A stretch of DNA of 64,000 nucleotides, from assembly GCA_037576195.1 (NCBI GenBank), contig CM075104.1, forward strand, positions 15,826,211 to 15,890,210, given 5' to 3'. The DNA is from Phytoseiulus persimilis. Taxonomy: Eukaryota > Arthropoda > Arachnida > Mesostigmata > Phytoseiidae. The position numbers were made by a program, and so were the translations under genes. Below the pieces are notes generated by a model. That model made no database searches. It worked only from the letters and a program-made list of their open reading frames with translations, and was not told the origin of the DNA. This document shows positions 12,601 to 27,600 of the stretch, piece by piece. Numbering within the stretch: position 1 is the first letter of the stretch; every line of letters starts with the position of its first letter.

Positions 12601-15600
12601 TCGCTGGATGTCACTGTTTGGATTCGAACAAGAAGAGATTCCTTCTCCCTTGACCAAGAGGCTAACTGTGGTGCTCGTTCCCTCCGCAGTCTGGACAACC
12701 CGGTGTCGACCATGGGCTTCTCTGTGAAACAGCTGACGTACAATTATTTGACCTTTCTGAACGCGGCGTTATTCCTCTTCCCGAGTCAACTTGCTTGTGA
12801 TTGGACGTCCGGGAGCATAGTTCCGGTGACTTCTTTCCTGGATTGGCGGAACGTTCTCACGGTGGTCGTCTACAGTTTCATTTTTCTCGGGATTCGAAGT
12901 CTCCTTCTCGCAAAGCAGCAACAAACTGGAGCGATGATGGTGAGTTGGTCGAGTTGGAGAGCAGCGCGCTGACTGAAAAAAAAAACGGTTTCTCAACAGC
13001 AGCCACTGATTCACAAGAGTCCTCATCCACAGGCGGTCGCGATGGCTGCGATCCCGTACCTGCCAGCTTCCAACGTATTTTTCCCCGTTGGCTTCGTGAT
13101 TGCCGAGCGAGTCCTCTACCTGCCGAGTATGGGCCTCTGTCTGCTCGTCGCTCTCGGATGGAACAAACTCTACTCATCTGGGTAAGTGATATAAAATAGT
13201 GATATCTCGTCCTCGGAACACCGGGATAGGAGGAGAGAGAGAGCTGGAGACGTCGATGCGGGAGTACTTCGTGAGAGACCAGCGCGTGACACGTTCTTTC
13301 GGAATTCGATGGGAGGCGGACGACCGTTAGCGACCTTCACGTTATCCAGAGGCAATCCTCACATCAGATTCATTGTTTGCTCATCACCAATCTGGACGGA
13401 AGGGAAGAGTTGCGCCATTTTGACTCTGCAGCTGCAATAGTCGCCCGAATCACCCTCGGACTAGATTTCGTACCGGTATAGGTCAAAAGGTCGGCATAGG
13501 TCATCGGACACCGAACTGGGTGCCACGACAGTCGGGGCTATTCTGGACCCCGACCTAATTATCTGATTGAATCTCATCTCTAGCCACGAGACGCTCAGAT
13601 TGAGCTCGAGCCGGAGACTCCCGGTTTCATCCGCCATCTTTGATTGCGAATGTATGACATCATACGTAAAGCAGTGAAGCTCTCCTGAAGCGGGACGGAC
13701 TGGGGATAAGAATGAACTTCTCCAATCGCAAAGTCGAGTGGATGTATGCCTAAGAATTCGAGTCGCGACGCAGCTCATTTTTCGGCGCGAAAGTGCGACC
13801 ACCTGATTGGATTGAGGACGAATCGTGTAGGATAGCACCGTGCGCTTCCGTGCGCTAGTCACGCAGAGTCCACCGAACCCATCGGAAGCATCGTGCAGAT
13901 GGTTCGCTGTCGTGTCCTGCTCTCCCCCCGCGAAACTCTCGACTCCCGAAGGAAGAGTGTCCTTCTCCCCCCCCCCCCCCCCCGCCGAGTGTCTAGCACA
14001 CTCTTTCAGCTCAGGCATGGGAATGACGATATCGTGTCGGTTGTTCAGCGTAATTTATGGCAACGAAAAACATTTGCCGCTGTTTTCCGGAGTCGTATGC
14101 TAACGACAACGTACTCCACTCAGCTGTCTAAATGCTCCTCCCTCTTGGGCTCGTCGTAACGGCAACAGTGAGAGCTCCGACGGCGGCGAGACGCAACGGA
14201 GTTTTCTCCGACGTAGACCTATTACGGAAAGTTCGGTTGGTTCCCGTTGGTTTTCTCAGGCGGACGCACGCCGGTTTGCCCGCCAGCCAGACCGTTCGTT
14301 GGCTCGACGGGCCTTTACGCTTTCCCGCCCGTTAATGGAATGCCGCTTCTTGGTCGGCGGAACTTTATCCTCCGTGTGTTTCTTCCCCCGTTTCTGCCTC
14401 TCTTCCTATCTCTTGGAGTCGGGTGCTCGCCGTTCTCCCGCGGCCGCAATATTTTCCGTTCATCGACCATGCCTCCTCGCAGCAGCGGCGTTTCGTCTCG
14501 TCCTTGACCAGGAGCGAATGCCCGAGCGTTGTTCATCGCATAATCGCAACAGGAGTTGAATCCTGTTGTGGATGCGCGGGCGATGGAATTCCTGATCTGT
14601 CTCCGCAACAAACTCCGGTTCGGCATCGGGGCATTTTGCAATTTCGATCCGAGACGGATTCCTATCCTGCGACACAAAGAATTCTCGTTTTGATTGAGCG
14701 TTTCTGATCCAACGCGGGGAAGCATCCTGAGTCGGCATCGGCCGCGCAACCTCAACAATTCTCTCTAACGAAAACGAAACCACGTCGACAGAATGAATCC
14801 AGGAATTCGAGCTCTCTCTGGAATTCCTTACGCCCCACAGACGTGATGAAGAAGACGTGATACAGGACAAGTGTCCAGTTTGCCATTTCCTCTGATTCTC
14901 GGAAGCTTTTCTTGAGATTCCTTGCGAACTGTTGTTTCAATGCTTTTCCCGATTCCTCCGCGAAACTTCTTCCGAATTCAGGGATCGCTCGCCTGCGAGA
15001 GAAAAGGCTCAATCACAGCGGACGAAGAGGCATGAGTCGATTCTCCGCTATGAGCTGCAGAAACGCCTCGCGGTACCTCGCAGACGCCGGCCCAAGACGG
15101 AATTCCCTGATGAAGGGAGCAAGATCTGGAAGTGAACACAGACTTCCGGATTCTCGCTCGGTTAGATGTCAATCTCGTCCGCAGCGACACATATTTTCAA
15201 TATGTGGTCCGAGCAGACCGGGGGAAAGCATGCTCCGAGTGATTCGTACACTCGCTACAGGGAAGTGAGAGCCGTGTTCTTCGTTTCGTGAGGATTTGGA
15301 AATACTCTCCGCATTCCCTCCAGTCTCCCCCTCATCTGCACTTTGAGAGGGTGGTTTATACGAACTGCGGCCACTTCTGCTAAGGCTTCTGCCGGTCAGA
15401 AGAAGAAGGCATAAAAATCTCTCGGGTCTATCCCAGAGCATCTCAATCAGGGAGAAGAAGAGAGCGCTTGCGGCTGCGGTCGGGCTATGCAAACCTGACA
15501 AATCCAGCGGCGGTTGGAAGCTTCAAAGAGCGCGGTTCTTGCACGAGCGGTGAGGATCACAAGCGCAAACTAAACGGCCCGCTCACTGAGTATCTCAAAC

Positions 15601-18600
15601 GACACGATGGGACCGATTTACCAACCATCTCAATTAGTTCACAATTATCCGGTGCGGCCGCCTCGGAAGCAGGAAAACTGTTCTGTTTGAACAATGGCTT
15701 CCCGTTTCATGAATATTTCTTGTTAGTCTCTGGAAATACAGGACCGAAGCCGATTCGTCAGGGTTTTCCACAGGAGCCCTTGTGGTGAACAGAGAGGTTC
15801 CACTCGAGAGAAACCCCCAGTGGCTCGGAGCGTGTCCGCGCTCGCTGTGTAGTTAGTTCTCAGAGCCGGTCTGCGCGGGACGGGAAAAGAAAAAATCTGG
15901 TGTCGAAAGGGAGGATTCCGAGCGGAGCCAAGAAGCAAAGCTCGTCGAAGAGAAGGACGAAGTCTCGCTGGTGGCCACGATGCGAAATCGATAACGGGTA
16001 CCCGCCCGCTCGCAACGCTATTCTCACAGCGAACGAGAGGAAAAACCAAAGAGAACCATGGAGGCGAAACGGAGAGCGGCACAAGTGAGAAGGAAACGGA
16101 GGGAGCGGGGAAATAAGAAAACTGGAAGAAAGATAATCCAATGCCGGAACGAGGCTCCGACGGCGGAGCGGGCGGGCTTCAGACCCGCGCGGAGACTCGG
16201 GACGGAGCTCGTGGAGGTCGCTCGGTGTCAAGTTGATTACATTTCTTTGTGGCCAAAATGATCGCGCAAAAGATTGCCGCGGGGAGCGATACCGAGTCAA
16301 TCAGGGAAGCGGATGTCTAATTATTAGGTGTTCGCTCGAAACATCTCATCGGAGCGAAATCAGCTGAATTGAAGTTTCCGATCAACGACGCTCGAAATTC
16401 GCTCGGAAACAATCTCTGTCTTCGCCAAAAATCGATCGGCTGCTTCGATTCTGGCTCGCCCACCGATCGCGTTCTTGGACCTCTGAGTTCGAAGAAGCGG
16501 CACGAAGCTCCTCGGGAAGCATTGGTTATTTCCTTGAACAGGCTAAGCCGTCGGGAAGAAAACGTTCTGTCTCCCGAGACGGCCATCTAGTCAGGCGGGG
16601 TTCAGACAGACGAGCGCGCGTAAGAACGACCGGTGGATCCTGAGCTCGAAAGTCAACGCGAGCAAAGCTCGGAGCGGATAACAAATATGGGGCGCGAACT
16701 GTTCACACCGCTCGCGAGCCCTCTTCGCAACGTTCTTCGTTGGGCTCCTAGCCCGGCACTCCGATTCCAGCAGATTTTTGTACAGCGAGGCAGGGCGTCT
16801 CCGATGTCGTGACAAGGAACACTTCGATTCCGTGGACGTGGTCCCCAACGAGAGAGGTGGTTCCTTCCCTTGTTTCTACCAGTCATGCTCCCAGAGCGCC
16901 CGCCGACGATCAATCCCTATCAATTGCACTACTCGCGGGCCCCCGATCGTGTTTCATCTACGCACTCAACAGATCATTCTACCTTCCATGGAGGTCAGCG
17001 AGCATCGATAACGTCGATCTCAATCTGATCACCTCTACATGGCGGATTCTCGGACGATGCACGGCGGATGCAAGTCAAGATTGAGATCCGAAGACGAATC
17101 AGGGGGGGCAGCAGCCGTTTTTCACTTGGAAGCTGGCCCGGCGCAAATCACTTTTTTTTTAGCCGCCCCCCTCCTCTCCTACCGTCCCGGAACCGGGACT
17201 CGGTCAGTGTCTGGTATCAAAAGCCCAGAAGACCACCCCGAACCGACTTCTCGGCCGTCCGATTCCCGAAGGAAGCGGCCGCCGATACCGCAGACCTCCT
17301 TAGCAGCGAGCGAAGCGTATGAATCCATCCAGAGTTTTCGGCCTGTCCATTAGGCTCTGGGCAAACAGATCCCTTCTCCTCAAACGGTCGGTCAAGGACG
17401 TTGGCTGAGAATTTCCTCATGCCGTAATCTCATTGGTTTCCAACGTGCAGTGAGACGCATGACCTTACCTGGGCGATGCCGCATTGTTCCCCGTGTCCGC
17501 CTTTCTCGGCACTTCGTTGCGAATCTTATCTTCGATGTTCTCCGCTTACACAGTTCTCATAGTTGAATGAGCCTTGATCCAAGAGGCCTTTTCGATGTTT
17601 CGAGTTGATTTGAGTTTCTCGGTGAGGGATGAGGCAAAATGACCCAGGTTCCGTTGTGCGTTCTCCCATGCAACTTCTCTAAGACCTGTTCGCGGGGAAG
17701 CTCCGGTAGTTCTCCTCCTCCAAGCAGGGTTGAACGTTGTTGTACGGACTTAGCGCTCGACGAATGATAAGCTACTTTCGTGAGGCTCGCATGAAGCAGT
17801 AAACACGTGTCTCATTCCGGGGAGATGGAGCTTCGATTGGGAGCAAGCTCCCAGGGACGGAGATGTCCTCTCCACAGGGATTCCGGGCGAAACGGTTGCT
17901 CGACTGTGTGGCGAGATCACAGTTCTCGATTTCGAAAGTTTTCTTCGGTTTCGGAACATCCTCATGTGAAGATCGCAAAGCCCAATGTATTTGCTAGCTG
18001 ACTCCGAATATGTTGAGGTCTAGCGAGCCAATGACTCGTGGGGCCCCGATCGGGGAGCGAGTCCCCAAATGCTTCATTGTCAGAGGGAGCTCCACCACCC
18101 GACGATCTCCCCTCCGACGACGCAGACAGCGAGCCAGCACCGTAAACCTTGGAAACCCTATCGGAAATCTTTAGAGAATCGAACAAAACGGCCGAGCGTC
18201 CTCCCTGATTCCTCTCTCGTCGGGGCTGGTGCTCTCTGCTCCTAATAGATTCTAATCTCACTGTCTTGACAAACGAAGAGTTGAAGCTCTCCCTCCCACT
18301 CAACCGCCTCCAGTTCCTGAAGGGTACTGCGAGCCGCGGTGTGAGAGCGAATGTCGTTCGCAGTTGCGCGATCCTCTTCATCTTCTCTGTCCTGGCCGCG
18401 GTCCTTGTCGCGGTGGCTGTCGCGGCGTCCGCTGTGCTCGTTGAGCTGTCGGCACTCCCACTGGAGTGAAACCACTCGAACGCACAACGAGCACAGAGAC
18501 ACAATATCACTCAGAGTAAACGCCGGATCGACGTCACGTGGCCCCCGACCGTTCCAACCTGTGAGGTGACGCCGAAATCTGAGCCGAACGCTGCCGCGGC

Positions 18601-21600
18601 CGGTGACCGTGAACCGAAGCGTCTTCCCAAACGGACAGATCTACGCCGATCTCCGGATTTTCATTATTCCGACCCCCGGCCGGGTTTCGTGATGCTCGGG
18701 GCACGCGAGGGCTACCGCCCCTCATATCGAGCTGGAGCCCGCCCGCGGTCGTGCAGAAACCGTCATTCGGCGCGCACAGTGCTCGTCGAGGATGACCATT
18801 AAGCGTGCACGCTCTTTCCGTTGCGTCAGTCAGTCGGTGTCTGTCTCATGGGCCGTTTGCTTGGTTTGCGGAAAAAACGAACTAAGTGAGTGTTTTTGCC
18901 GCTAGGGACCGTGGGCTCTCCCTGTGCTCCAACTCTTGCTGCTGCTGGCTTCGATGTGGCTGGTCGCGTTGCTAAAGTCGTCCGCTCTTCGCGGTGATGG
19001 AGGCGGCGCGGCAGCGGTGTAGCTCGTGAACTAATTCGATTTGCGCCCTCGCCAAAGAAGGCTAAGGAGACTAAAACAGAACTGTGGCCTCTATTAACGC
19101 TCTTCCTCGCTCCCACCGCACGCAGCCGCACTGGCCCGTGCGATGCCGGCGCGCTGCTAGTTCCCTCTAGCCGCTGCTGGTTAACTGGCGAGCGCTGAAT
19201 CGTGCGCTGGCCGACAGCAATCATTTTGACGGAGTATCAACTAATCTCCCCGATCGAGTGTTCCAATGCGACTGAAGGGAAAACTCCAGACCCGCCACGC
19301 TAGGGAACAGCGCTCATCACCGGGGACGTTCCGCGATCGATCCAGCCTCCACGATCGCTGTTTTGCTCAGATGTTCCTGGGAAGGAAAAAGTCTCCAGAT
19401 CCGAATCGCCGGAGACCCTCCCTCGCGGGAGCCTGGCCCCAGCCGATGAGGGAGCGTGTATTCGATTGGGGCTGAACGCCCTTTGAATGTCGAAGTTTAG
19501 TGTTGAATGTCGGCTTCGCTCACTCGTCGTAAAACAATAAAAGCCCGAGTTGAGGGAGCCGTTCTCACATTTACCACCGATTATTGCCAGGCCGTATCAG
19601 CTCACCGGTTCCGACTACGATGGCATGTTGTTACGTGGAGCATTTTTATGTCGGGGTGAGGAACCCCATGATGTTTGCGCGGCTCCCTCGGGCCCTCACT
19701 CGCGCGCTCTCTCCCCGGTTTCTCCCTCTTCCGCTTCCCGCGTCGTGTCTCCAAACATTGAATCAATCGTTTGTTTGAGATTGTATCCCAATCATAAACA
19801 ACTGAGAGTTTCACGCGAGCATCCAAGACTTGGCAGCTCGGAATTCTGCCGAAACTGAACCGCTCGAGCTCCTTCCGGTGAAGCCGCCGTAGGTTGAATT
19901 GAGCGAGTCCGTTCCGTGCGCTGTAGATACACTGTTCTAAAAGTTGTTTATGGGATCGGCTGTTGCTCCGTTCGAGCAGTCCCGGGGGTTGGGCCCTCGC
20001 GAACGGGCGTGCATGGGGACCGGAGGAGAAGAGGTGAGAGTAAAAGTGGCCCTTTTCAAAAGAGACCACTGGCGGCAGCAGCGAGGGCGGCATCGTCGTG
20101 CCGTCTCTCTTCGCACGACGCTCGTGCGCCATCATGAAAAGATGCGCGGGCGAGCGAACGAACGACCCACCGAGTATTTTTGAATGATTATGACGCATTA
20201 GCATTTGTATGGCTGGCTAGAGATGCAGAGTTGCTGCCGCCTATCCCCGCTTGCTGCTAGTTGCATGCCACGTTCTCACAGTGAGCTCCTCCGGCCTCAA
20301 AAGCTCGCGAGTGCGTTTGTTGCCCGAATAAACTGCGGCTCGGACCGCGGCTGGTGTATCGTCCGAGCTTTCCGTTTCTCTCGAGTACCCTTCTTCACCG
20401 CTGTTCCCGGCACGGATTACTGCCGAACGACGAGGGAGACGTCCGATGCCGGGGACTTCATTCACACCCCGCACAGTCTGTCGGTTCGCCCCGCTACACC
20501 CGGACTCGAACCCCGGAGAACTGGGCGCATAATCCACGCGGAACACGCGTATGTAACTGTTGTTTAGCTAAATATAAATCCTCGTCTGCGAGTCAGCAGA
20601 GCGTTCTCGGTGAGGCACGGGCCGTCGCGAGATTAGTTCGCCCTCAACGCGACCCGATCTGGACACTTCCGCTCGGACACTTGGCCTGAGCGCCATAAGA
20701 TTCATGGTTGTTCGCTGGTGTCCGCGCAACAGCGAAAAAAAAGGGAAAACAGCGATCCTTCAAGTTTTTCGGCGACGGAAGACTCCCGCGAAGTGTCGCC
20801 CACGAAGCCGAACGACCGCTCGCCCCGTTCGCTTTCCTGCCGCTCGGTCTGTCTGTCTGACTGACTGACTGACTCGCTAGCTGTTGGATGCATGGCGAAG
20901 ACAAAGCGCTTCACCGACCGAGCAGCCCGCTAGCAGCCGAAGGCGGTTTTTGCCTTTTTCTCATTAGCATGGGACGTGCTCGACCTCTGGGCTCGCGGAT
21001 CCCCGTCAGGCGCTCTGATCTGTGTTGGTTGGTCGGTCGGTCGCAAGCGGACGAGCTCAGTATCCTGCCCTCTCAGGGTCTTGGACCGGGAGCCTCGGTA
21101 GCTCAAACACATTCACACTTGACGGAACTCCATGAGAACCCTCGAACAGTTCGGTGCCATCGGGAAGAGGAAAAAATTCATCGTTGGCATAGCCATCCTG
21201 GTTGTTGATGAGGAAACAGTCAAGCGTGCGGCCCAGGACCCCGAGGAGGGACCATTATACCACAGGAGACTGAGCTTCGAGGATGGGGACGTTCCGGCGT
21301 CCGGACGGCCCTTACCGCCGTTCAAAGTGGTTCCAACGCTGAGGATCATGAATGTGGTCTTGGAAGTTTTGTCGCAATGTTTCGACCGAGACGGCTCGCG
21401 CGGATTTCGGGTATTTTTTTCGGACGCAACGAGAGCTCGAAGTTGGTGCTCGGGATCAAAGACAGCGAGGTCTGCCAAGACTTCTTGGATCCACACGGTA
21501 ACGAGTTTTGACGCGGAAAGCTTCGTGAACCGAGCGAGATATTTGTAACAAGCTGTCGCAACAAATTTTTCATGCGGACTACAGAGGGCTTGCGGTCCCG

Positions 21601-24600
21601 TTGTTTCTTTGTCATCGTCGTCGGCAGTGTCTCTGAGGAGGATCCGCGCGCCCGAGTAACGAGTCGGCTCGGCTTGGGGGACTTGCGGCCCGGTTCGCCG
21701 ACTTGATGGTAACCCACTGCGCGGCGCGTATATGGCTGTCGCCCAGGAGGCTGCGTGAGCGCGGGCCGGCGTCTGTCGCAGTCAATTACGCCGACTGTCA
21801 TCCTCCGCACTGATCCGTTTTCAAGCTCCGCTCTCCCTCAGTCCGGAAACGACTTCCTTGCTTGCTCGTTCGTTCGCTTGCTTTCTCCCGCTCGCTCTCG
21901 GGCGTTTTCGTTGAGCAGTGCCGGGCCTGGTGGCAAAAGGAAAGAGTCCTCCGTCGTCGTCGTCTTGCCGTTTGTTCATCCTCTAGGCGCTCGAAGACTC
22001 GTTTCCTTCTTTACAGTTCTTTATCCGGAGTTTTCTCTCTGCGCCAGCACGGCCGTCCGGAGTCGCGCTGGTGTTTTTTGTTTCATTCTCCGCTGCAAAT
22101 TATTTGGAGAGATAAAGGGAAAAAATGAAGGAGTCCGGGAGTCGAGCGTAAGACTGGGATAATAGGCTCTTGTGAAAACACAGCGATTTATCTCGGCTGC
22201 ACAAGTCTACTCCGTCGTCGGCGGCGGCGGCAGCAGCTTTGAACGACTACGGCTTCCTGTGCTGCTGCTTTTAAGACTACCAGGGCCATGTATGTCGACC
22301 GTTTCATAAATAGGGAGCAAGCGTAAGCCGCAGGTGTGGGCTTTAATTCTGCGGCGGCTGTACTTCCCTCCCTGGTCGCGCTCCGGCTTCGTGTTAAATC
22401 ACGCTGAGTCGCGGGAAGGAACTCTTGTTGCAAACTCCGACCCCGCTACGTCGACCCGGCTGAAAACCATATGTGGGCTCAATATGGGTTCTATGAATGA
22501 GCGAGCGAGACGTGTTCCGAGAGGATGTTTGCAGCATTCTCGCAACAGGGACGAGCAACACGCGCGTCTCGAGGAAGGACGTCCGTTGTTCTATTCCGTG
22601 TCTCGACGGCGTACCCGACGAGTCGAGGTATCCTTGATGCGCACTTAGAGGCCACGAGGGATGACAACGCGTTCTGAAGATGGAGACACGGCGCGCCTCT
22701 CGGCTCGCTCAGAGAAAACCGATGTCGCATTTTTTTCCTTTCCCTCTCACCACATCATCCGACAACCAGTATGAGATGAGTGTGGGCATACCCATTCGCT
22801 TCGAGTCTCTTCACCTGTCTGGGATGCATTTGTCGGAGTTCTGTGGAAGTATATCGGAGATCTGTAATACGATACGGCGTCTCCTATGACTCGTACTTTT
22901 TGCTCTACGCGACCGAGCTCCGGGAAACGGGCCTCACAACGGAGATTGGCTTGCACTTGTAGAAGTTTCGTCAGAGCATTCTCCCAGCTGAGTAGCGAGA
23001 ACCAGCCGCCTCCAATTACGCGAGGACTGCACTTGATTTGGTTTACTGCTGCTGCTGATGTGGCTGCTCCGTTCTGCGATGTAGAGCTCGAGGGACGCAG
23101 AATCAAGGAACGAACGAGGAACAGTCATTTGAGAAGAGCTCTGGCGACCATATCTTCATACCGTCGTCTTCGGAAAGGGAGCACCATTTTCCTCCTGCTC
23201 CTCCATCTGTTACACGATGAGTGATTCGGTTCGGCTCGACTGACGGTCACTGCCTTCGGATGGGGCGAAATATCCGCTCGTCGCGGCTCTGAATGGTTTG
23301 GTGCGGCTGGCGCCGTGCCGTGAACGAGCGGATAGTGATTTTCTGAAAGTGGCTTCCGGTGCTCTTAGACAGAACCAATAGACTTTTCTGTCACCATAAA
23401 CTAGAACGGATCAGGATGATACAAGCAAAGGTTTCACGTCGGAGAGGAGTCGGAATTCGCTCAAAGCTCTCGGAAAGAGGCCAAGCGATCAGAACAGAGA
23501 TCTCCGTGTATTCTATGCTCGAAATCGAATTTAGGTGAATGCGAGCTCGGTATCGAGCACAAATATAACTTTAAAGGCGAATTAGCTGGCAATGGTTGAA
23601 TCGCATCCGCCAACGTTCTCCGTTCGTGTCACAAACATCGCAACCGGAGTCAAGAGAATGGGCTCTCGCTGCCGGCGTGCTCGACCAAAGAAGACAGAAA
23701 GCAGCGAAGCCCTTCAGTGCACGACGGCGGGCCGAGTGGCCGATCGTTTTCCTCGGGCTCCTTTTCGATAAAGGACTCGTTCGACGATCCACTGCAGAAG
23801 TCGGCAGGGCCGTTTCGACAGCGGACGAAGATGAAGAATAAGATCCTTTACATGTTCCTCGGCACAAAATCCCCCCGTCACCCTTAATAGCTCGCGCTGC
23901 CCTTCGTTCCACTTTGGGGTCCGCCCGCTCCCGAAGGTGCTCGGACTGAGCCATGATTCCGTACGTGCTGATAAGTCAGGCGCCTTGAAAGACTCTAAGC
24001 CGCGGTGATCAGGCGATGAGGGGGTGGATCGGAAGCTCTCTGGCCTAACTTGCTCTCCGCGTCGAGATACCGACCGTAAAGTACCAGCGCAAACTTTTTC
24101 CTAGCCGAACAACCCTCCTCATCCTCCTCCGCTTTTGATTGCACCCCCGTCCGGCTCCCCCTCGGGGCTCCCATGCTCTCTCTACGTCTTCAAAGTTTCG
24201 CCAAATCGTGGAACGTTTGCGGCAGGCGGACGGCCTCGCAGACTCGCGATCTTCGTGCGCTCTGTTTTTTCCTCCATCGACGAGCCGCCCAACCATTCCG
24301 CATAGTTGGCGACAACATATATTTTCGTCCTCCTCCCCTCGTTCCTTTTCGAAGGACTTCGCGTCGTCCGCTGCCCTCTCTCTTCCGTCGCCACTTCCGT
24401 TTCTTCCCCATCCCCGTCTGCCTCCACTCCCCTTGCTCGAAACTCCTCCGTTACCGCCTCTACTTTCTTCGCTCGTTCTCTTTTCCGCGGCGCCTCGGAC
24501 TAGCCGCAACGGTAAAGGCGAGCACAGCCGTGCGGCGTAGACACACATACAAATTGAAAGCTTTTTATCGCTGGTTCGGTTATCGACCTCCTCGTTTTGA

Positions 24601-27600
24601 CCATTCTCGGAGACAGCATTTCTTCTGGGTCTCGGAGCTTTTGCGCTGTTGGCTGGCGGACCGGAGGGAGGTGGAGCGAGGGGAGAAACGGAGGATCGGG
24701 AGCGCAAGTGCCCTCTCGTTTCGAGTATTTAGATGCTTCAATTTGTCACTCGGCCAGCAAAACTTCTCCCACTCGCCCTGTTCTTCCACTTTTATCATTC
24801 AAAGCCGAATCGTGGCATCCGTTTCCATTCCACAAGCGAGAGACGAATAAAAATGTCTCTCGCTCCATGTCGGTGGCAGAGGATTTGCCCGGGCAGGGTC
24901 AGGCGGAGCAGGCTGCGCAACGCCTCGGTCATTCATCCGATTGTAGAGCAACCGCCGAAAAGAGACGCGAAACCTCGTTGAGAAGACGGAACAACAGAGG
25001 AAAGTTGGCCCGGAACATTTGACATTCATATGCGGAGCACCTCCGTCATTGGTGTTCCCACCAGCCAGAACGGTGGTCGGCCTCCAAGGAACATGAACCA
25101 GGAGTGTTTTGTCGTTCGGAATCAAATAACGAAATCAGCTGTCGGATGACCGCCTCATCATGAACTCCGCACACGGGCTCCTCGATCGCACGTCAACAGA
25201 CGCCCGAAAAAGTTCAAGGAGACAGGAAATAGTCTATTCCCACATCATTCGAGCACGGTTTGAGTACGCCACTGACCGAACGCGGCGACATCACGATGTC
25301 AGCTGTTTCCGAAACAGTAATTAAGCGAAGTTTATCGGACGACGTCGTTGCGTTCGAGTTATCGAGATGATAGGGTGCCACCCGAACATCAACGGCTGTC
25401 ACCGGTGCTATCTGAAAGAGTGGTCAGTAACCAAGAAAGGTCTGTGCGTGGAATCGAACAAGAGACGGAATAGGCAATGGGATCGAGCGATTGGACGGAG
25501 CATTCATCTTGCTCATGCGTTCGATTCAGGTGGAGGAGGTGCGGGTCTGTCTTTTATTGTTTCGGGACGGCTGCAGGTTCTCTCTATTTCGGCTCAACAA
25601 AAGACGAACTCTGCTAGAGATAGCACGATTCGCAGGAGATATGTTGCCCACCAAGACTTCATGCTGGTGGTGGTTCCTCCGCTTCCTCCAGCGCTGCTCC
25701 ATCCTCCGCCGCCGTGGATGTTGATAGCCACGGAAGAACGCGGCAACGATGTAAATGAGTTAATCGAGGCCTCCTTCAGACAGTGATTGAGCAGCGTCAT
25801 GGCAATTTGTTTCTTTTCGTCCCCGAGACCACCTCCTCCATCCCCAACCCCCTTCCCTGGCACGATCCACTCGCACGAGACGGACGCTGTGTAATAGAGT
25901 CCGGAGTAAGTTTGCCGCAGCCAATCCCGCGTTACGAGGATCCGACGACGAACCCGTCCCACCAACAAACAGTCGACCAAAATGTGTTGGGGGTCGAAAC
26001 GGGCCGTATCGGCTCTCCCTCCTAATCATTTAGAGGGGAGGCGCTTTCCTGTTTTTGCTGTATGTTACGCAGATTTCGGGGCTTACACCGATGGTTGGCG
26101 ATGGCTGATTGCAAATACAGCATGCACCGAGCCGTCGAGCGGGCCTTATCGACGCTGGATGCGGAGCTATTTAGGAGCAGACCGGCTCGAGGATTAGGCG
26201 TGACGCGAGACTCGATCGGACCAATGAGCATCGGAGAGCACGGCTCATTGCTGACCGACCACCGCAGTCCTCAACCAAAACACCTATTTCATGATCACCG
26301 AGCACAGCCCGAGCGTAGTCGCGATAATGCTCGAGAAGTTCGACATGTTCGCGTTCCGAGGAGTTCCAACCAGCAGTCCAATCGACGCAGACAACTCTGC
26401 CCCTCGAATCGTTCGCTCTGACTCCACGTCGAACGTTCGCGATGGCTGAATGCGAACAACGCCGTGGTGGGAGGAATCTCGCGTGCGCATTCGGCTCTGA
26501 GGCATTCAGTTTCCGCGCGCAGTCGGTGCGGAGACGTTATGTCCGCCCTCGAGATCCCACGCTCGTCGCCACCGCCGCCCCACCGATGACGTTGGATTCC
26601 GGCTGCACGTCGAGGGAATCACAGAACTGCGATCAACGGTTTAGACTTGGCAGTCGCCAATGGGCTTTGTATTATTAACATTCGGTACTACGGGAGCGAG
26701 CGTGGGGGCACAGCCCGGGGCCGAATCTCGTAATCCTTTTGCCTCTACTCCTGCTGAAAGGATCCCGTGTGTTTCTGTCGTCCGTTAGTATTCATGAGTT
26801 CCGTTACTTGCAAGAGCCCATCCGAGCTTGCCGGTTGTCTGCGAACGAGCGAGCAGCAGACGGACGGGCGGGCGGGCGGGCGGATACTCGGGCCTCGCTA
26901 CCAGCTGAGGGAGGAGAACGCCCGCCGAGGTCAACCCTCTGAGCCCGGCGAGGGTCTCAGAGGTCTGGATTTCTTGATAATCCCCTGCTGCCGAGCTGAT
27001 GAGGGACGGCAAAACAAAGAAGCAAACCACTCCGAGTCCCAGCAGCGAGCCCTTCCCCGGCAGTTTCATGGCACGATACCTCAGGTGGCGAGTGAGCGTC
27101 GAGATCGCGAAACTCCTCGAGTGCCGCGAGCTCGTTCCTCCCCTCGGCGCCACGGCGGGGAATGGGGACCCAAACCCAGCGGCCAGTTCGTGATGGAAAC
27201 GGTGCGCGACGCAAGAAGATGTGACTGGAAAACAACATCTGCTGACCGTTTTTTTCTGCTAACAATCGTGAACTCGCCCGCGCCTGGGTTCCGGCCGAAG
27301 CCTGCACATGGGACTGTGTTCCACCTTGGAGTACTTATCCGGCGGGGGGAGTTGACCACATCGCAGTTTCCGCCGCTCCAAAACGACACCCCTCGATTCC
27401 AGCGGAACCTACCCAAGCTGCTCCATATTCGTGCGTCCGAGCCTGATGGCATCAACATTCACATGCAGCCGACGTGCTATTGCATTTCGTGCATCTTTCA
27501 CAGAACGGCTCTCAACTTGCTTCTGCGCATTTTCTGCTTGAGGAGGCAGGTTCCCGCTCGAGCCCTCTCTCCCCTCTCCCTCTTTGCGTCGGGCAGGCAA

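Noticed and set aside
20495..20530. tRNA-like B-box (GGTTCGAGTCC on the minus strand)
   Set aside because: The stem around it does not pair as a T-arm and no A-box or acceptor stem is found upstream. A similar GGTTCGATTCC near 775 fails for the same reason.
27030..27160. Possible start of a separate plus-strand gene in the large intron
   Set aside because: No family similarity, and no splice-linked exon except the TMTC3 exon at 27878, which is already explained.
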